Of a DNA stretch of 52,691 bases, positions 42,471-51,849 are shown piece after piece; position 1 is the first letter of the stretch; each line of letters starts with the position of its first letter. The DNA comes from an uncultured Clostridia bacterium. GTDB lineage: Bacteria; Bacillota; Clostridia; Oscillospirales; Acutalibacteraceae. The notes under the pieces were generated by a model, which did not search any database, was not told the origin of the DNA, and saw only the letters and a program-made list of their open reading frames with translations. The stretch covers positions 1 through 52,691 of the forward strand of contig CAJFPJ010000001.1 of NCBI GenBank assembly GCA_904399395.1. Reading direction: 5' to 3'. The position numbers and the translations under genes were made by a program.

Positions 42471-43502
42471 TTAGGCCATGGTCTTCAGCATGGCCTCCGT
42501 CACCTCGTGGGGGCAGGAAATGCCGGAGGAAAAGCTCTTAAAGGCTTCGGCCATGTAGGAGCCCATTCTGGCCACCTCCATTTCCTGGCTGCCGGCTATA
42601 TGGGGCGTGAGGACCACGTTGGGAAGCTTGTAAAAAGCATGGTCTGCTTCCACGGGCTCCGGCCAAGTAACATCCAGCACGGCTGTGCGTCCGGGTTCTT
42701 CCTCAAGGGCACGGACAAGATCCGCCTCCACCACCTGGGCGCCCCGGCCAGTGTTGATGAATACAGCATAGGGCCGCATGCTAGAAAACAGGGCATAGTT
42801 CAGCATGCCCTTAGTCTGCTCATTGTTGGCCAGGTGGTTGGAGATCACCTGCGTCCGGCTAAAGAGCTCCGGCAGGGAACAGAGTTCCACGCCCATGGCT
42901 GCAGCCTTTTCCTGGGGCAGGAAGGGATCGAACACCAAAACCTTCAGATACAGGCTTTTGAGCCTTTCAATTACCATGCGCCCTATAGTTCCCGCGCCAA
43001 TGATACCCACTGTATCCCCATAATTACCCGTCAGCTTGTGGCTGTAGGCAGAAGCCCGCTGAAAATCCCCGGTTTCCTTATACAGACGGGAAGCTTGATA
43101 ATAGCCCTTCCCAGCCAGGATGATCTGCGCCAGGGTATATTCTGCCACAGGAACGGCATTGGCAGCGAAAGCGCTGAAAATGCGGATTCCGTTTTTCAAA
43201 AAGGGTTTTGCAAAATACTGGACGCTTCCAGCCGCATAAAACACGGCTTTCAGGTTGGGAAAAAACTCCCCGATTTCCTCTTCTGTTAAGGAAAACATGC
43301 CCCAGGTTGTGAAGATTACCTCCGTCTGCTGGAGTTCTTCCCGGCGGCTTTCCAGTTCCTGTGGGCTCCAGATGCCCGGAAAAAAGAAAATATTCCGGGA
43401 AAGCTCTTTTCGAGTCTCTTCATTATAGGCATTTTCGATGGCCTCCCAGCCTCCGGTAGTCATCCAAATGCCTTTATACAGGTATTCCTCAGATTTTTCC
43501 AT
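42471..43502 (-). CDS. D-2-hydroxyacid dehydrogenase family protein
   Basis: This 343-residue NAD-dependent enzyme has the Rossmann motif DTVGIIGAGTIGRMV and the catalytic residues Arg (INTGRGAQVVE), Glu (WPEPVEADH) and His (LTPHIAGS) of the D-lactate/phosphoglycerate dehydrogenase superfamily, which interconverts 2-keto and D-2-hydroxy acids. The substrate is undetermined; the N-terminal half is divergent. Start ATG 43502 follows GGAGGG; an upstream in-frame ATG at 43532 has no RBS. It shares direction with the MATE gene upstream, separated by 100 bp. Confidence 0.87.
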   Translation of the reverse strand: MEKSEEYLYKGIWMTTGGWEAIENAYNEETRKELSRNIFFFPGIWSPQELESRREELQQTEVIFTTWGMFSLTEEEIGEFFPNLKAVFYAAGSVQYFAKPFLKNGIRIFSAFAANAVPVAEYTLAQIILAGKGYYQASRLYKETGDFQRASAYSHKLTGNYGDTVGIIGAGTIGRMVIERLKSLYLKVLVFDPFLPQEKAAAMGVELCSLPELFSRTQVISNHLANNEQTKGMLNYALFSSMRPYAVFINTGRGAQVVEADLVRALEEEPGRTAVLDVTWPEPVEADHAFYKLPNVVLTPHIAGSQEMEVARMGSYMAEAFKSFSSGISCPHEVTEAMLKTMA

Positions 43503-43601
43503 ACTGCTAATCCCTCCTGTTTCTTGCCGCATTTAGGCGATTGTGTGTTTGGTAATTGATGTATTGTATACGGTCGCAGACCGTTGAGATTCTTCTGCTT
43601 T

Positions 43602-44963
43602 TCAGCGGTTCAGTTCCCACTCCATTTTGCGCAGGCGCCGCAGCCGAATATAGAACATGGTCACCAGCAAGATGGCGGCGCCTGTCCAAGCGGTGACCTC
43701 GGCATAGAACACGCCGGAATTTCCCACTAATTTGGGCAAGAGAAGCACCGTCCCCACACGCATAATCATCTCAATAATACCCGAAATCATGGGCGTCACC
43801 GTGTCGCCCATTCCCATCAGGCCGGAACGATGTACGTGTAGCATATAAAGAACAGCAAGGAAGACGGCCATTACGCAGAGATATTGATAAGCAATTTCCA
43901 CCACGGCCTCTACTTCCTGAGGCGTTCCGGAAATAAAAAGAGCCACAATAAAACGGCCGAAGAGCAGCATCAGTATGGAGATGGCCAGGGATGTGAGCAA
44001 GGCCATCCATACGGCAGAGCGGATGCCCTGGCGGATTCTGTCGTATTTTTTTGCTCCCAGGTTTTGGCCTGTAAAAGCAGAGACAGAGGAGCCGTAAGAG
44101 GTGGCTGCCAGTTCCAGCAGGCCGTAAAGCTTGTTTGTTGCGGTAAAACCAGCCACAAAGGTGACGCCGAAGCCGTTGATGACCGACTGCACCACCATGC
44201 CGCCGATGGATATAATAGCGTTTTGGAAGGCGGTGGGAAGACCCATGCGCACAAGGCTGGAAAGGGTGAATCCGTCCAGCTTCCAGTCCTTCTTTTTCAG
44301 GCGCAACGCGGGAATTCTCCGCAGGGCGCGCAAACAGAAAAGACAGGAGCTGATCTGAGCCAGCACGGTAGCGAAGGCCGCTCCGCCAATGCCCCAATGG
44401 AATACCAGCACAAAGACAAGATCCAAAACCACATTTATCACAGAAGCGGTCAGCATGGCAAAGAGAGGGGTTTTGCTGTTTCCCATGGCGCGCAGGAGGG
44501 CAGCCATTACGTTATATGTCATTACCACAGGCGCTCCGGAAAACATGACACGCAGGTATTCCAGGGCTCCTCCCAGAATATTGTGAGGCGTGTTCAACAG
44601 GAGAAGAACCGGCTCTGCTGTGAGATGAGCCACAGTTGTTAAAATGACTGCGATTCCAGCGGCCAAAACGATAATCATGGCCACTGTTTTCCGGAGTTCA
44701 TTTTCATCTTTCGCGCCGAACCGGTGGGAAACCAGAATGGCAAACCCATCTGCAAAGCCGGTGATGATCCCTAAAACCATCCAGTTGAGCCAATCGGCTG
44801 CGCCCAGGGAAGCCAGCGCGTTTACCCCCAGAGCCTGGCCCACAATGGCGGTGTCTACCATTGTATACAGCTGCTGGCAGATACTGCCCAGCATCAGCGG
44901 CAGGGCAAAGCGTATGATGAGCCCGGCGGGCCTGCCTTGTGTCAAATCTCGTGTTTGTTCCAA
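43602..44963 (-). CDS. MATE family efflux transporter
   Basis: This 453-residue multidrug/toxic-compound exporter has twelve predicted helices in two six-helix repeats, with family segments FALPLMLGSICQQLYTMVDT and GLPTAFQNAIISIGGMVVQS. It probably exports cationic drugs or metabolites using Na+ or H+. The likely start is TTG 44963, 9 nt after AAGGAG, giving the family's normal length; the frame extends upstream to ATG 45059 with extra residues that do not look like MATE. It faces the GH42 gene divergently across a repeat-rich gap. Confidence 0.88.
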   Translation of the reverse strand: MEQTRDLTQGRPAGLIIRFALPLMLGSICQQLYTMVDTAIVGQALGVNALASLGAADWLNWMVLGIITGFADGFAILVSHRFGAKDENELRKTVAMIIVLAAGIAVILTTVAHLTAEPVLLLLNTPHNILGGALEYLRVMFSGAPVVMTYNVMAALLRAMGNSKTPLFAMLTASVINVVLDLVFVLVFHWGIGGAAFATVLAQISSCLFCLRALRRIPALRLKKKDWKLDGFTLSSLVRMGLPTAFQNAIISIGGMVVQSVINGFGVTFVAGFTATNKLYGLLELAATSYGSSVSAFTGQNLGAKKYDRIRQGIRSAVWMALLTSLAISILMLLFGRFIVALFISGTPQEVEAVVEIAYQYLCVMAVFLAVLYMLHVHRSGLMGMGDTVTPMISGIIEMIMRVGTVLLLPKLVGNSGVFYAEVTAWTGAAILLVTMFYIRLRRLRKMEWELNR

Positions 44964-45226
44964 AAAATACAGCTCCTTCCAAAAAAAGGACGCTTCCCGA
45001 GGAAGCGCACTGAAGTCAGTTTCAGCATATCCATCTATGCACCTATCAATTGAAGACATTCCTATTGTAACGTCTCTTCTGAAGATATGTCAACGGGAAA
45101 GGAAAAAGTTGATGATATAAATTTGTGAGAACCAAAGAAGCATCTATTTCCTATTTTTCCCGTCTGGCAGCGAATGGGAGCAAATATTTGTGGTTGGAAT
45201 TTTTCTGTTTACTTCCCTGCTAAGGG

Positions 45227-45381
45227 AATGGTATAATGTGCGCAGAAACTCTGTTTCCGCGCAGGGCGAATCTCAAAACAAATCCCTTTGGATTTGTTTT
45301 GAGATTCGCAGGCTAGATTACGCGGCGTTGGCCGCTTTCATGGTATAATGCGCCCAGAAAGTTTCTGCGCCTATCGAATCG
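45227..45381 (+). repeat. Duplicated promoter-like repeat flanking a palindrome
   Basis: Two imperfect copies are found: ATGGTATAATGTGCGCAGAAA (starting 45228) and ATGGTATAATGCGCCCAGAAA (starting 45340). Each continues into a GAAAC..GTTTC..GCGC hairpin-like stretch and ends near a CGAATC. Each carries a perfect -10-like TATAAT (45232-45237, 45344-45349). Copy A has a possible -35 TTTACT (45208-45213, spacer 18); copy B has none. The palindrome 45266-45309 lies between them. Confidence 0.6.
45266..45309. repeat. Perfect palindrome, 20-bp arms with CTTT loop
   Basis: Left arm GCGAATCTCAAAACAAATCC (45266-45285) and its exact complement (45290-45309) are separated by CTTT. No T-run follows, so it is not a standard terminator. 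It is longer and more perfect than the operators around it; candidates are a MITE-like element, a regulatory hairpin in the GH42 leader, or a protein-binding site. Confidence 0.7.
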
Positions 45382-45623
45382 AAGAATAGACTCTATGAGA
45401 GGCTTTTCAGGATTTGCAGGCGTGATCCGGCCGCGTGTGCTGCTAAGGCATGAATGGACGCAAAAATTTTCCGTTCATAAGTGGATCCCAGAATGATTTT
45501 CCTTGGATTTCTTTTAAGATCCGGCCACCTATGGCGGCCTATTGCAATAGGCTGCTGCACGGAAAACACGGTTTCCCGGTGCATAGCCGCCGGGTTGGCA
45601 TTCTGAAAAATGGAGGAGAAAAA

Positions 45624-47609
45624 ATGGCAGTCTATTTTGGAGCAGATTATTATCCCGAGCATTGGCCCCGGGAGCGTTGGGCTACGGATGCGGCCCTTAT
45701 GGAAGAAATGGGGATCGATGTGGTCCGCATGGCAGAATTCTCCTGGCAGAAGATGGAACCCCGGGAGGGAGAATTCCATTTTGAGTGGTTGGAGGAAGCA
45801 ATTTCCCTTTTGGCGGCCCATGGGATAAAAACTGTTTTGGGCACCCCGTCTGCGGCGCCGCCCGCATGGATTATTGAAAAAAATCCGGAGATACAGCCTA
45901 TTGATTCCAATGGAATTCAACATCATTTTGGCGGCAGGCATCACGACTGTCAGTCCAATGTGGTATATAGGGAGCATATCCGCCGGTTTGTGACAAAAAT
46001 GGCTCAGACCTTTAAGGATAACCCCAATGTGATCGGCTGGCAGATCGACAACGAGCTTGGCAACAGCCATGGAGATCTCTGCTTTTGCCCTTCCTGTGAA
46101 AACCGGTTCCGGGATTGGCTGCAGAAAAAATACACCACGGTGGAAGCTCTGAATAAGGCCTGGGGAACCGCTTTCTGGAGCCAGGGATACTCTTCCTTTG
46201 AGCAGGTGCAGGCTCCGAAGATCACAGCGGCAGGGAAGAATCCCTCCCAAATGCTGGATTGGAAGCGCTTTTGTTCCGACCTGATCGTAGAATTCCAGCA
46301 GTTCCAGATCGACATCATCCGTTCTATCTGCCCGGCCCGCCAATTCATCACCCACAATTTCATGGGCTTTGCGGATAAGGTCAGCTATTTCGATCTGGGA
46401 AAATCTCTGGATTTTGCAAGCCACGACCAGTATCCCGGCGGATACTTCGCCCAAGCCCCTCACCAGCCCAACGAGCGGTTGGCGGCGGAATTGGATTTTG
46501 TCCGGGGAACGAAGGAGAAAAATTTCTGGATTATGGAGCAACAGTCCGGCATAACAGGCTGGGAATGCATGGGCCGGGCTCCCAAGCCGGGCCAGCTTTC
46601 CATGTGGAGTGTGCAGTCCATCGCCCACGGGGCCGACACCGTGGTCTATTTCCGGTGGAGAGTCTGCACCGTAGGCACAGAGCAGTACTGGCACGGTATT
46701 CTGCCTCACAGCGGCAAGCCCGGACGCCGGTATGAAGAATTGAAGGCTTTCATCCATAAAATGCGGCCTCTGATGGCAGAGATCCAGGGCGTTTCCCCAA
46801 AACCGGAGGTGGGGATTGTGTTCTCTTACGATCAGGAGTATGCCATGCAGATTCAGCCCCATAATCCCAAGCTGACCTACATTGGCCAGGTAATGAAATA
46901 TTACACAGGTTTCTATAACAAGAACATTCCGGTGGATTTTGTCAGCGACCAGTCTGATTTCAGCCGCTATAAGCTTCTGATCGCGCCGCTCCAGTATCTG
47001 ATGGATCCCGCCCTGGAAAAGAAATATGCAGACTATGTGCGTTCCGGCGGCCATCTGGTGCTTACCATGCGCACCGGCGTTAAGGATAGGAACAATATCT
47101 GCATGAGCGACTGGGAACTGCCCGGCGCCCTTTCTGAGGTGGTGGGGCTGGAAGTTTCCGATTACGACTGCCTGTGGGAAACATCTCTCAAAGTCCGCTG
47201 GGGGGATCAGGAATATACAGCGGAGCAGTGGAGCGATATCATTGAGCTGAAAGGCGCCTCCTCTCTTGCAGAGTGTGCTTCAGAATTCTATGCTGGTTCC
47301 CCTGCGGTAACGGTGAACAGCTATGGGAAGGGCCTGGCCTATTATGTGGGCAACGAGCCCGCCGCCGATCTGATGGATCGGCTTGTGGAGGAGCTGACGG
47401 AAAAAGCCGGTGTGTCTTCCGTTTTGGAAACGCCGGAAGGTGTGGAAGTCATGTCCCGCCGGAAAGAAGATACGGAATACATTTTTGTTCTGAATCACAC
47501 GGAAGAGGAGCAGGAAATATCCGTCCCGGCGGAGTGGAAGAATTACTTCGAGGGCCAGGAGGGGGCGTTGCCTGCCTTTGGCTTCAGGGTATATACAAAA
47601 GCGCTGTAA
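45624..47609 (+). CDS. Glycoside hydrolase family 42 beta-galactosidase
   Basis: GH42 enzymes hydrolyse beta-galactosides, in gut bacteria mostly galacto-oligosaccharides and plant arabinogalactan fragments, in the cytosol. The 661-residue protein has the (beta/alpha)8 barrel with acid/base Glu144 (GWQIDNELGNSHG), nucleophile Glu305 (FWIMEQQSG), and the zinc-binding Cys109, Cys153, Cys155 and Cys158 (HDCQ; LCFCPSCEN). There is no signal peptide. ATG 45624 follows TGGAGGAGAA; the frame is open from 45450. Its leader holds the palindromic repeat described above. Confidence 0.95.
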   Translation: MAVYFGADYYPEHWPRERWATDAALMEEMGIDVVRMAEFSWQKMEPREGEFHFEWLEEAISLLAAHGIKTVLGTPSAAPPAWIIEKNPEIQPIDSNGIQHHFGGRHHDCQSNVVYREHIRRFVTKMAQTFKDNPNVIGWQIDNELGNSHGDLCFCPSCENRFRDWLQKKYTTVEALNKAWGTAFWSQGYSSFEQVQAPKITAAGKNPSQMLDWKRFCSDLIVEFQQFQIDIIRSICPARQFITHNFMGFADKVSYFDLGKSLDFASHDQYPGGYFAQAPHQPNERLAAELDFVRGTKEKNFWIMEQQSGITGWECMGRAPKPGQLSMWSVQSIAHGADTVVYFRWRVCTVGTEQYWHGILPHSGKPGRRYEELKAFIHKMRPLMAEIQGVSPKPEVGIVFSYDQEYAMQIQPHNPKLTYIGQVMKYYTGFYNKNIPVDFVSDQSDFSRYKLLIAPLQYLMDPALEKKYADYVRSGGHLVLTMRTGVKDRNNICMSDWELPGALSEVVGLEVSDYDCLWETSLKVRWGDQEYTAEQWSDIIELKGASSLAECASEFYAGSPAVTVNSYGKGLAYYVGNEPAADLMDRLVEELTEKAGVSSVLETPEGVEVMSRRKEDTEYIFVLNHTEEEQEISVPAEWKNYFEGQEGALPAFGFRVYTKAL

Positions 47610-47687
47610 CAACCGGACATCCGGTTTTATGGCGGTTGTATACGCTTAACGGATTTTTCACTTTGCTCACTGCTGTGGATGATTGTT

Positions 47688-47729
47688 AAAAGGGCCGCCC
47701 GGCCTGTGTATCTGCCGGGTGGCCTTTTT
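47688..47729 (+). terminator. Hairpin between GH42 and the ribosomal-protection gene, possible attenuator
   Basis: GGCCGCCCGGC and GCCGGGTGGCC (extended by A-T pairs) form a strong stem followed by TTTTTG. It terminates GH42 transcription or acts as an attenuator 18 nt before the RBS-start region of the next gene. A smaller ACCGG/CCGGT hairpin with TTTT lies just downstream of the GH42 stop (about 47614-47631). Confidence 0.8.
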
Positions 47730-47747
47730 GCAGAAAGGGACATGTAT

Positions 47748-49736
47748 ATGGAGGAACGAAACCCTTCAGAGGGAAAAAAACAGAGAAACATCGGAATCCT
47801 CGCCCATGTGGATGCGGGAAAGACCACTGTTACGGAACAGCTTATGCTTCTGAGCGGAAGTATCCGTACTGCCGGGAATGTGGATTCCGGCACGGCTGTT
47901 ACCGACTGGCTGGAGGTGGAGCGCCGCCGGGGCATCTCTGTGAAGACGGCCTGTGCCCTTCTGGAATGGGAGGGAAGACCCGTCTGTCTGGTGGATACCC
48001 CCGGCCATGTGGATTTTGCCGGAGAGGTGGAACGCTCCCTAGGCGTTCTGGATGGGGCGGTCCTTGTGATTTCCGCTGTGGAGGGGATCCAGGCTCACAC
48101 AGAGCTGATTTGGAAATCCCTGCGGAAGCTGCGGATCCCCACCATTCTTTTTATCAATAAGCTGGATCGCCTAGGGGCGGACGTTTCCCGGGTCATGGAG
48201 CAGATTGCAGATTCTTTGACGGATTCAGCCTTTCCGGCAGAGGAATTCCGGGGCCAGGAGACGGAGGAATGTTCGGTTGCCTGCCTTCTGGGGGAGAGAG
48301 CTCCCTCTTCATTCCGGGAGGATCTTCTGCTGCTGATGGCGCAGAAGGAAACGGATTTAGAGGAACGGTATCTTTCGGGCGAAGAAATCCCCTGGCAGGA
48401 AATTTCAAGCCGGTTTCGGGAGGCCTGCCGGAAAGGGGAATGCTTCCCTGTGCTTCTGGGTTCCGCCAAGCTGGGGATAGGGATCCGGGAGCTGCTGGAT
48501 GGGATCCTGCAGTTTCTGCCCGATGCTTCCGCTCAAGAGACGGAGGAACTTTCCGGTATTGTCTTCAAAGTGGAGCACGACCCGGAAATGGGTAAGGCAG
48601 CCTATGTGCGGCTGTTCGGCGGCTCTCTGAAAAACAGGGCTTCCGTTCCTGTTCCGGGCTCTGAAGAGGGCAGGGAGGAAAAAATCACCCAGATACGCCG
48701 GTTTTCCGGGAGAAAATATCAGGATCTGGGAGAACTGCATGCTGGGGAGATCGGTGCCCTTTACGGCTTGTCTTCTCTTCGCAGCGGGGATGTCCTTGGT
48801 AAGCTTCCCCTTCATCGGGAGTGCTCCTTAGCGGCGCCTTTGCTGATGGTGCGGGCCCAGCCGGAGAGTGAAGAAAAGCGCCCTGCCCTTCTTTCGGCCC
48901 TCAGGGAACTTTCCGAGGAGGATCCCCTTTTGGATCTGGAGCTGAATCCGGAGACCAGGGAAATGTATGTGAAGATCACCGGCTCCATCCAGCTGGAGAT
49001 CCTGGAGGAGCTCCTTGCGGAACGATACGGCCTGCAGGCTGGGTTTTCCAGCCCCACGGTAATTTATAAAGAGACGCCTTTAAAGCCGGGCAGGGGGCTG
49101 GAGGTCTACACCATGCCAAAGCCCTGCTGGGCTATTGTAGAGCTTTCCATGGAGCCGCTGGAGCCCGGGGCAGGCCTTCAATTCCGCTCTATTATCAAAG
49201 AAAAGCAGCTGCCCTACCGTTATCAGCACCATGTGGAAACCAGCGTAAAGGAAACGCTGAAGCAGGGAATTTTTGGCTGGGAGGTAACGGACGCCCTGGT
49301 TACCCTCACGGGCGGGGAACACCATCATGTGCATACCCATCCTCTGGATTTCTTTGTGGCAACTCCCATAGCGGCCCTGCGGGCTTTGACGGACTGCGGC
49401 TCCCAGTTGCTGGAACCCTTTGTTCGTGTGCGTATGTCTGCCGGGGAGGAATATCTGGGGAAAGTACTGGGGCAGATTCTGGATATGCGGGGTGAGTTTG
49501 ATTCCCCCGTTATCCGGGAAGGGCAGTTTACTCTGGAGGCTGTGCTTCCTGTAGCTACTTCTCTGGAATATCCTGTGACCTTCCGTTCCCTCACTTCGGG
49601 AAGAGGGATGTATTCCTCACAGTTTGAGGGATACAGGCCCTGCCCGCCGGGAGTGAAGGCCTTCATTCCCCGCCGGGGTGTGGATCCCCTGGACCGGCCC
49701 AAATGGATTCTCCATTGCCGCAGTGCCTTGGAATAA
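47748..49736 (+). CDS. Tetracycline-resistance-type ribosomal protection GTPase (EF-G-like)
   Basis: This 662-residue translational GTPase is closer to Tet(M)/TetP/OtrA than to EF-G. It has G1 AHVDAGKTT (residues 19-27), G2 RGISV, G3 DTPGHVDF, G4 NKLD, and the EF-G domain IV-V with YRYQHHVETSVKETL. Such proteins bind the ribosome and chase tetracycline off, or have related roles in translation. The C-terminal end PKWILHC is unusual. ATG 47748 has AGAAAGGGA about 8 bp upstream; the upstream ATG 47742 is too close, and the frame is open through the hairpin to 47679. Whether it confers resistance cannot be told from sequence. Confidence 0.85.
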   Translation: MEERNPSEGKKQRNIGILAHVDAGKTTVTEQLMLLSGSIRTAGNVDSGTAVTDWLEVERRRGISVKTACALLEWEGRPVCLVDTPGHVDFAGEVERSLGVLDGAVLVISAVEGIQAHTELIWKSLRKLRIPTILFINKLDRLGADVSRVMEQIADSLTDSAFPAEEFRGQETEECSVACLLGERAPSSFREDLLLLMAQKETDLEERYLSGEEIPWQEISSRFREACRKGECFPVLLGSAKLGIGIRELLDGILQFLPDASAQETEELSGIVFKVEHDPEMGKAAYVRLFGGSLKNRASVPVPGSEEGREEKITQIRRFSGRKYQDLGELHAGEIGALYGLSSLRSGDVLGKLPLHRECSLAAPLLMVRAQPESEEKRPALLSALRELSEEDPLLDLELNPETREMYVKITGSIQLEILEELLAERYGLQAGFSSPTVIYKETPLKPGRGLEVYTMPKPCWAIVELSMEPLEPGAGLQFRSIIKEKQLPYRYQHHVETSVKETLKQGIFGWEVTDALVTLTGGEHHHVHTHPLDFFVATPIAALRALTDCGSQLLEPFVRVRMSAGEEYLGKVLGQILDMRGEFDSPVIREGQFTLEAVLPVATSLEYPVTFRSLTSGRGMYSSQFEGYRPCPPGVKAFIPRRGVDPLDRPKWILHCRSALE

Positions 49737-49857
49737 AAGGAATACTGGGCCCAGAGGAAAGGGCTGGAGAGATACGGATACTGTATCCTGTTGTGAAGAT
49801 TCAAGATGTGAGGAGACCTTTTTTCTCTATATTTATTGTTAAAGGGAGGAATCTAAT

Positions 49858-50862
49858 ATGGAAATCCAAGCGGTAAACCCGGCCTCAGTGCCCAAAAAGG
49901 TGCTTGCCTCCGGCGTGGAAATTCCTGTGATCGGAATGGGTACCTTTGGTTCGGATCGCTTTTCACCCGATCAGGTGGCGGAAGCCGTGGCAGGGGGAAT
50001 TCGGTGCGGCTACAGGCTATTTGACTGCGCCGCCTGCTATGGGAATGAAAAGGAGATTGGGCAGGTATTTCGCGCAGCCTTTGAAGAGGGAATTGTGAAA
50101 AGAAGCGACCTTTTCATTATGACGAAGGTTTGGAACGATATGCACGAGCGTGTGGAAGAGGCCTGCCGCAGAAGCCTGGAAGATCTTCAGTGCACCTGGG
50201 TAGATCTGTATTTTATCCACTGGCCTTTCCCAAATTACCACGCTCCCGGATGTGATGGAGATGCGCGCAATCCGGATGCAAAACCCTTTAGCAGAGAGGA
50301 ATTCCTTTCTACCTATAGGCAGTGTGAGGCGTTGGTGGAAAAGGGCCTCATTCGCCATATCGGCCTTTCCAATATGACGGTGCCAAAACTCAGGGCGGTG
50401 CTGCCCCATCTGCGGATTCGGCCAGCAGCCTGTGAGATCGAGCTGCATCCCTGTTTCCAGCAGGAGGAACTTTTCCGTTTCCTTCTGCAGGAGGGTATCC
50501 AGCCTATCGGGTATATGCCTATGGGTTCCCCCGCCCGGCCAGAAAGGGACATGGTGCCCGGCGATGTGGCGGATCTGAGTCTGCCGGAGATTCGCGCCAT
50601 AGGAGAGGCCCATGGAGTTTCCGCTGCGGCTGTGGCATTGAAATGGGCCGTTCAGAGAGGGCAGATTCCCATTCCCTTTTCTTTGCATCACTATGCAGAA
50701 AACCTCCGCTGCATAACGGAAGATCCTTTGACGGAGGAAGAGATGAACCGCATAGCTGCATTGGAAAAAGGCAACCGCCTTGTAAAGGGGCAGGTGTTCC
50801 TGTGGCCCGGCGCCAGAGACTGGCACGATCTCTGGGATGAAGATGGAAGCATCCCCGGATGA
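49858..50862 (+). CDS. Aldo/keto reductase
   Basis: This 334-residue NADPH-dependent reductase of the AKR family carries the catalytic tetrad Asp56 (RLFDCAACYG), Tyr61, Lys90 (IMTKVWND) and His121 (YFIHWPFP), and family segments VDLYFIHWP, IRHIGLSNM and IPIPFSLHHYAENL. It reduces carbonyl compounds to alcohols; the substrate is unknown. ATG 49858 follows AAAGGGAGGAA. The end carries a 20-residue extension rich in Trp, Asp and Gly (ARDWHDLWDEDGSIPG). It is followed by a bidirectional terminator facing the methyltransferase. Confidence 0.9.
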   Translation: MEIQAVNPASVPKKVLASGVEIPVIGMGTFGSDRFSPDQVAEAVAGGIRCGYRLFDCAACYGNEKEIGQVFRAAFEEGIVKRSDLFIMTKVWNDMHERVEEACRRSLEDLQCTWVDLYFIHWPFPNYHAPGCDGDARNPDAKPFSREEFLSTYRQCEALVEKGLIRHIGLSNMTVPKLRAVLPHLRIRPAACEIELHPCFQQEELFRFLLQEGIQPIGYMPMGSPARPERDMVPGDVADLSLPEIRAIGEAHGVSAAAVALKWAVQRGQIPIPFSLHHYAENLRCITEDPLTEEEMNRIAALEKGNRLVKGQVFLWPGARDWHDLWDEDGSIPG

Positions 50863-50901
50863 TAGGAGAACGGAGTTCAACTGCTGCATATCTATGAAAG
50901 A

Positions 50902-50947
50902 AAAAGTATAAGGGGGCGGGTCACAGACCTGCCCCCTTATACTTTTA
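50902..50947. terminator. Bidirectional terminator between AKR and methyltransferase genes
   Basis: AAAAGTATAAGGGGGC and GCCCCCTTATACTTTT arms; T-runs on both strands. Confidence 0.9.
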
Positions 50948-50991
50948 ATAAAAAGAACAGCAATTAAGCGGATACATCCGATAAAAAGTAC

Positions 50992-51756
50992 TTACTCCAA
51001 AACTCCCCAGTAAAAGGCAGTGTAATTGGGCATGCGGAGCTGTCCGTCCTCAGCATAGCGATCGAAGAGCGAGCGGAGATCTTCTACCAGCGGCAGATAG
51101 TTTCCATCGCTTTGGTCGGGTGCATAGGAAGAGGAAAGAGCTCTTTGCAAAAAGCCCTCCCAGGTAAAGAAAAGATCGTTTTCAACAGATTTTGTGTGAA
51201 GATTTTTACCAAAAAAGTGAGCTATGGCCTCGGGATTACTGCGATTGCCGCCGCTGAAGCCTGTGAAATTCGGGCAGTGTCTGCGAAAGATTTCGGCGTT
51301 TTCTTTTACAAGGGGGGCATCTTCCACCCGGTGGTTCCAAAGAAGGAGAACATTTCCGCCGGGTTTCAGAATGCGCAGGCATTCCTGCCGAAAGGCATCC
51401 GGATCAAACCAGTGAAAGGCCTGGGCGGCAGTGACGCCGTCCGCACTTCCACCGGGAAGAGTGGTGTTTTCTGCCGTTCCGTTCACAGAGGTAAAGCCCG
51501 GTTTGGAACTCAGTGTTTCTTCCGCTTTTCTGCGCATATCGGCGTTGGGCTCCACGGAGTACACCCGATAGCCATGCTCTAGAAGCTGCCGGGAAAAAAT
51601 GCCTGTGCCGGAACCCACGTCGGCTATGGCGCCGCCCTGGGGAAAGATTTTCCCGTCCTTCAGGAATTGGAAAAGCGCTTCCGGATATCCGGGGCGGGCT
51701 TTTGCATAAACGTCTGCTTTTCCGCTGAAAAGGGTGGTTGTATCCGCAGTGTTCAA
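50992..51756 (-). CDS. Class I SAM-dependent methyltransferase
   Basis: This 254-residue protein has SAM motif I ADVGSGTGIFSRQL near residue 50, an acidic residue at the end of the next strand (VYSVEPNADM), and the GFHWFDPDAF-like segment AAQAFHWFDPDA seen in UbiE/COQ5-type and small-molecule methyltransferases. The target is unknown. The likely start is TTG 51756, 7 nt after GGAGGG; the GTG at 51771 overlaps that RBS. It reads leftward, convergent with the AKR gene. Confidence 0.85.
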   Translation of the reverse strand: MNTADTTTLFSGKADVYAKARPGYPEALFQFLKDGKIFPQGGAIADVGSGTGIFSRQLLEHGYRVYSVEPNADMRRKAEETLSSKPGFTSVNGTAENTTLPGGSADGVTAAQAFHWFDPDAFRQECLRILKPGGNVLLLWNHRVEDAPLVKENAEIFRRHCPNFTGFSGGNRSNPEAIAHFFGKNLHTKSVENDLFFTWEGFLQRALSSSYAPDQSDGNYLPLVEDLRSLFDRYAEDGQLRMPNYTAFYWGVLE

Positions 51757-51849
51757 AATATATCCCTCCACTTATTTATACGATTTGTAATAATATAAAA
51801 CAAAACTACTAATAGTGCCAAAAAATTCATTATTACCGGTTATTGCGGC

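Noticed and set aside
45393-47054. 553-codon open frame on the minus strand
   Set aside because: It lies opposite the GH42 gene and arises from its codon bias; no RBS or protein signature, while the GH42 catalytic and zinc residues are clear on the plus strand.
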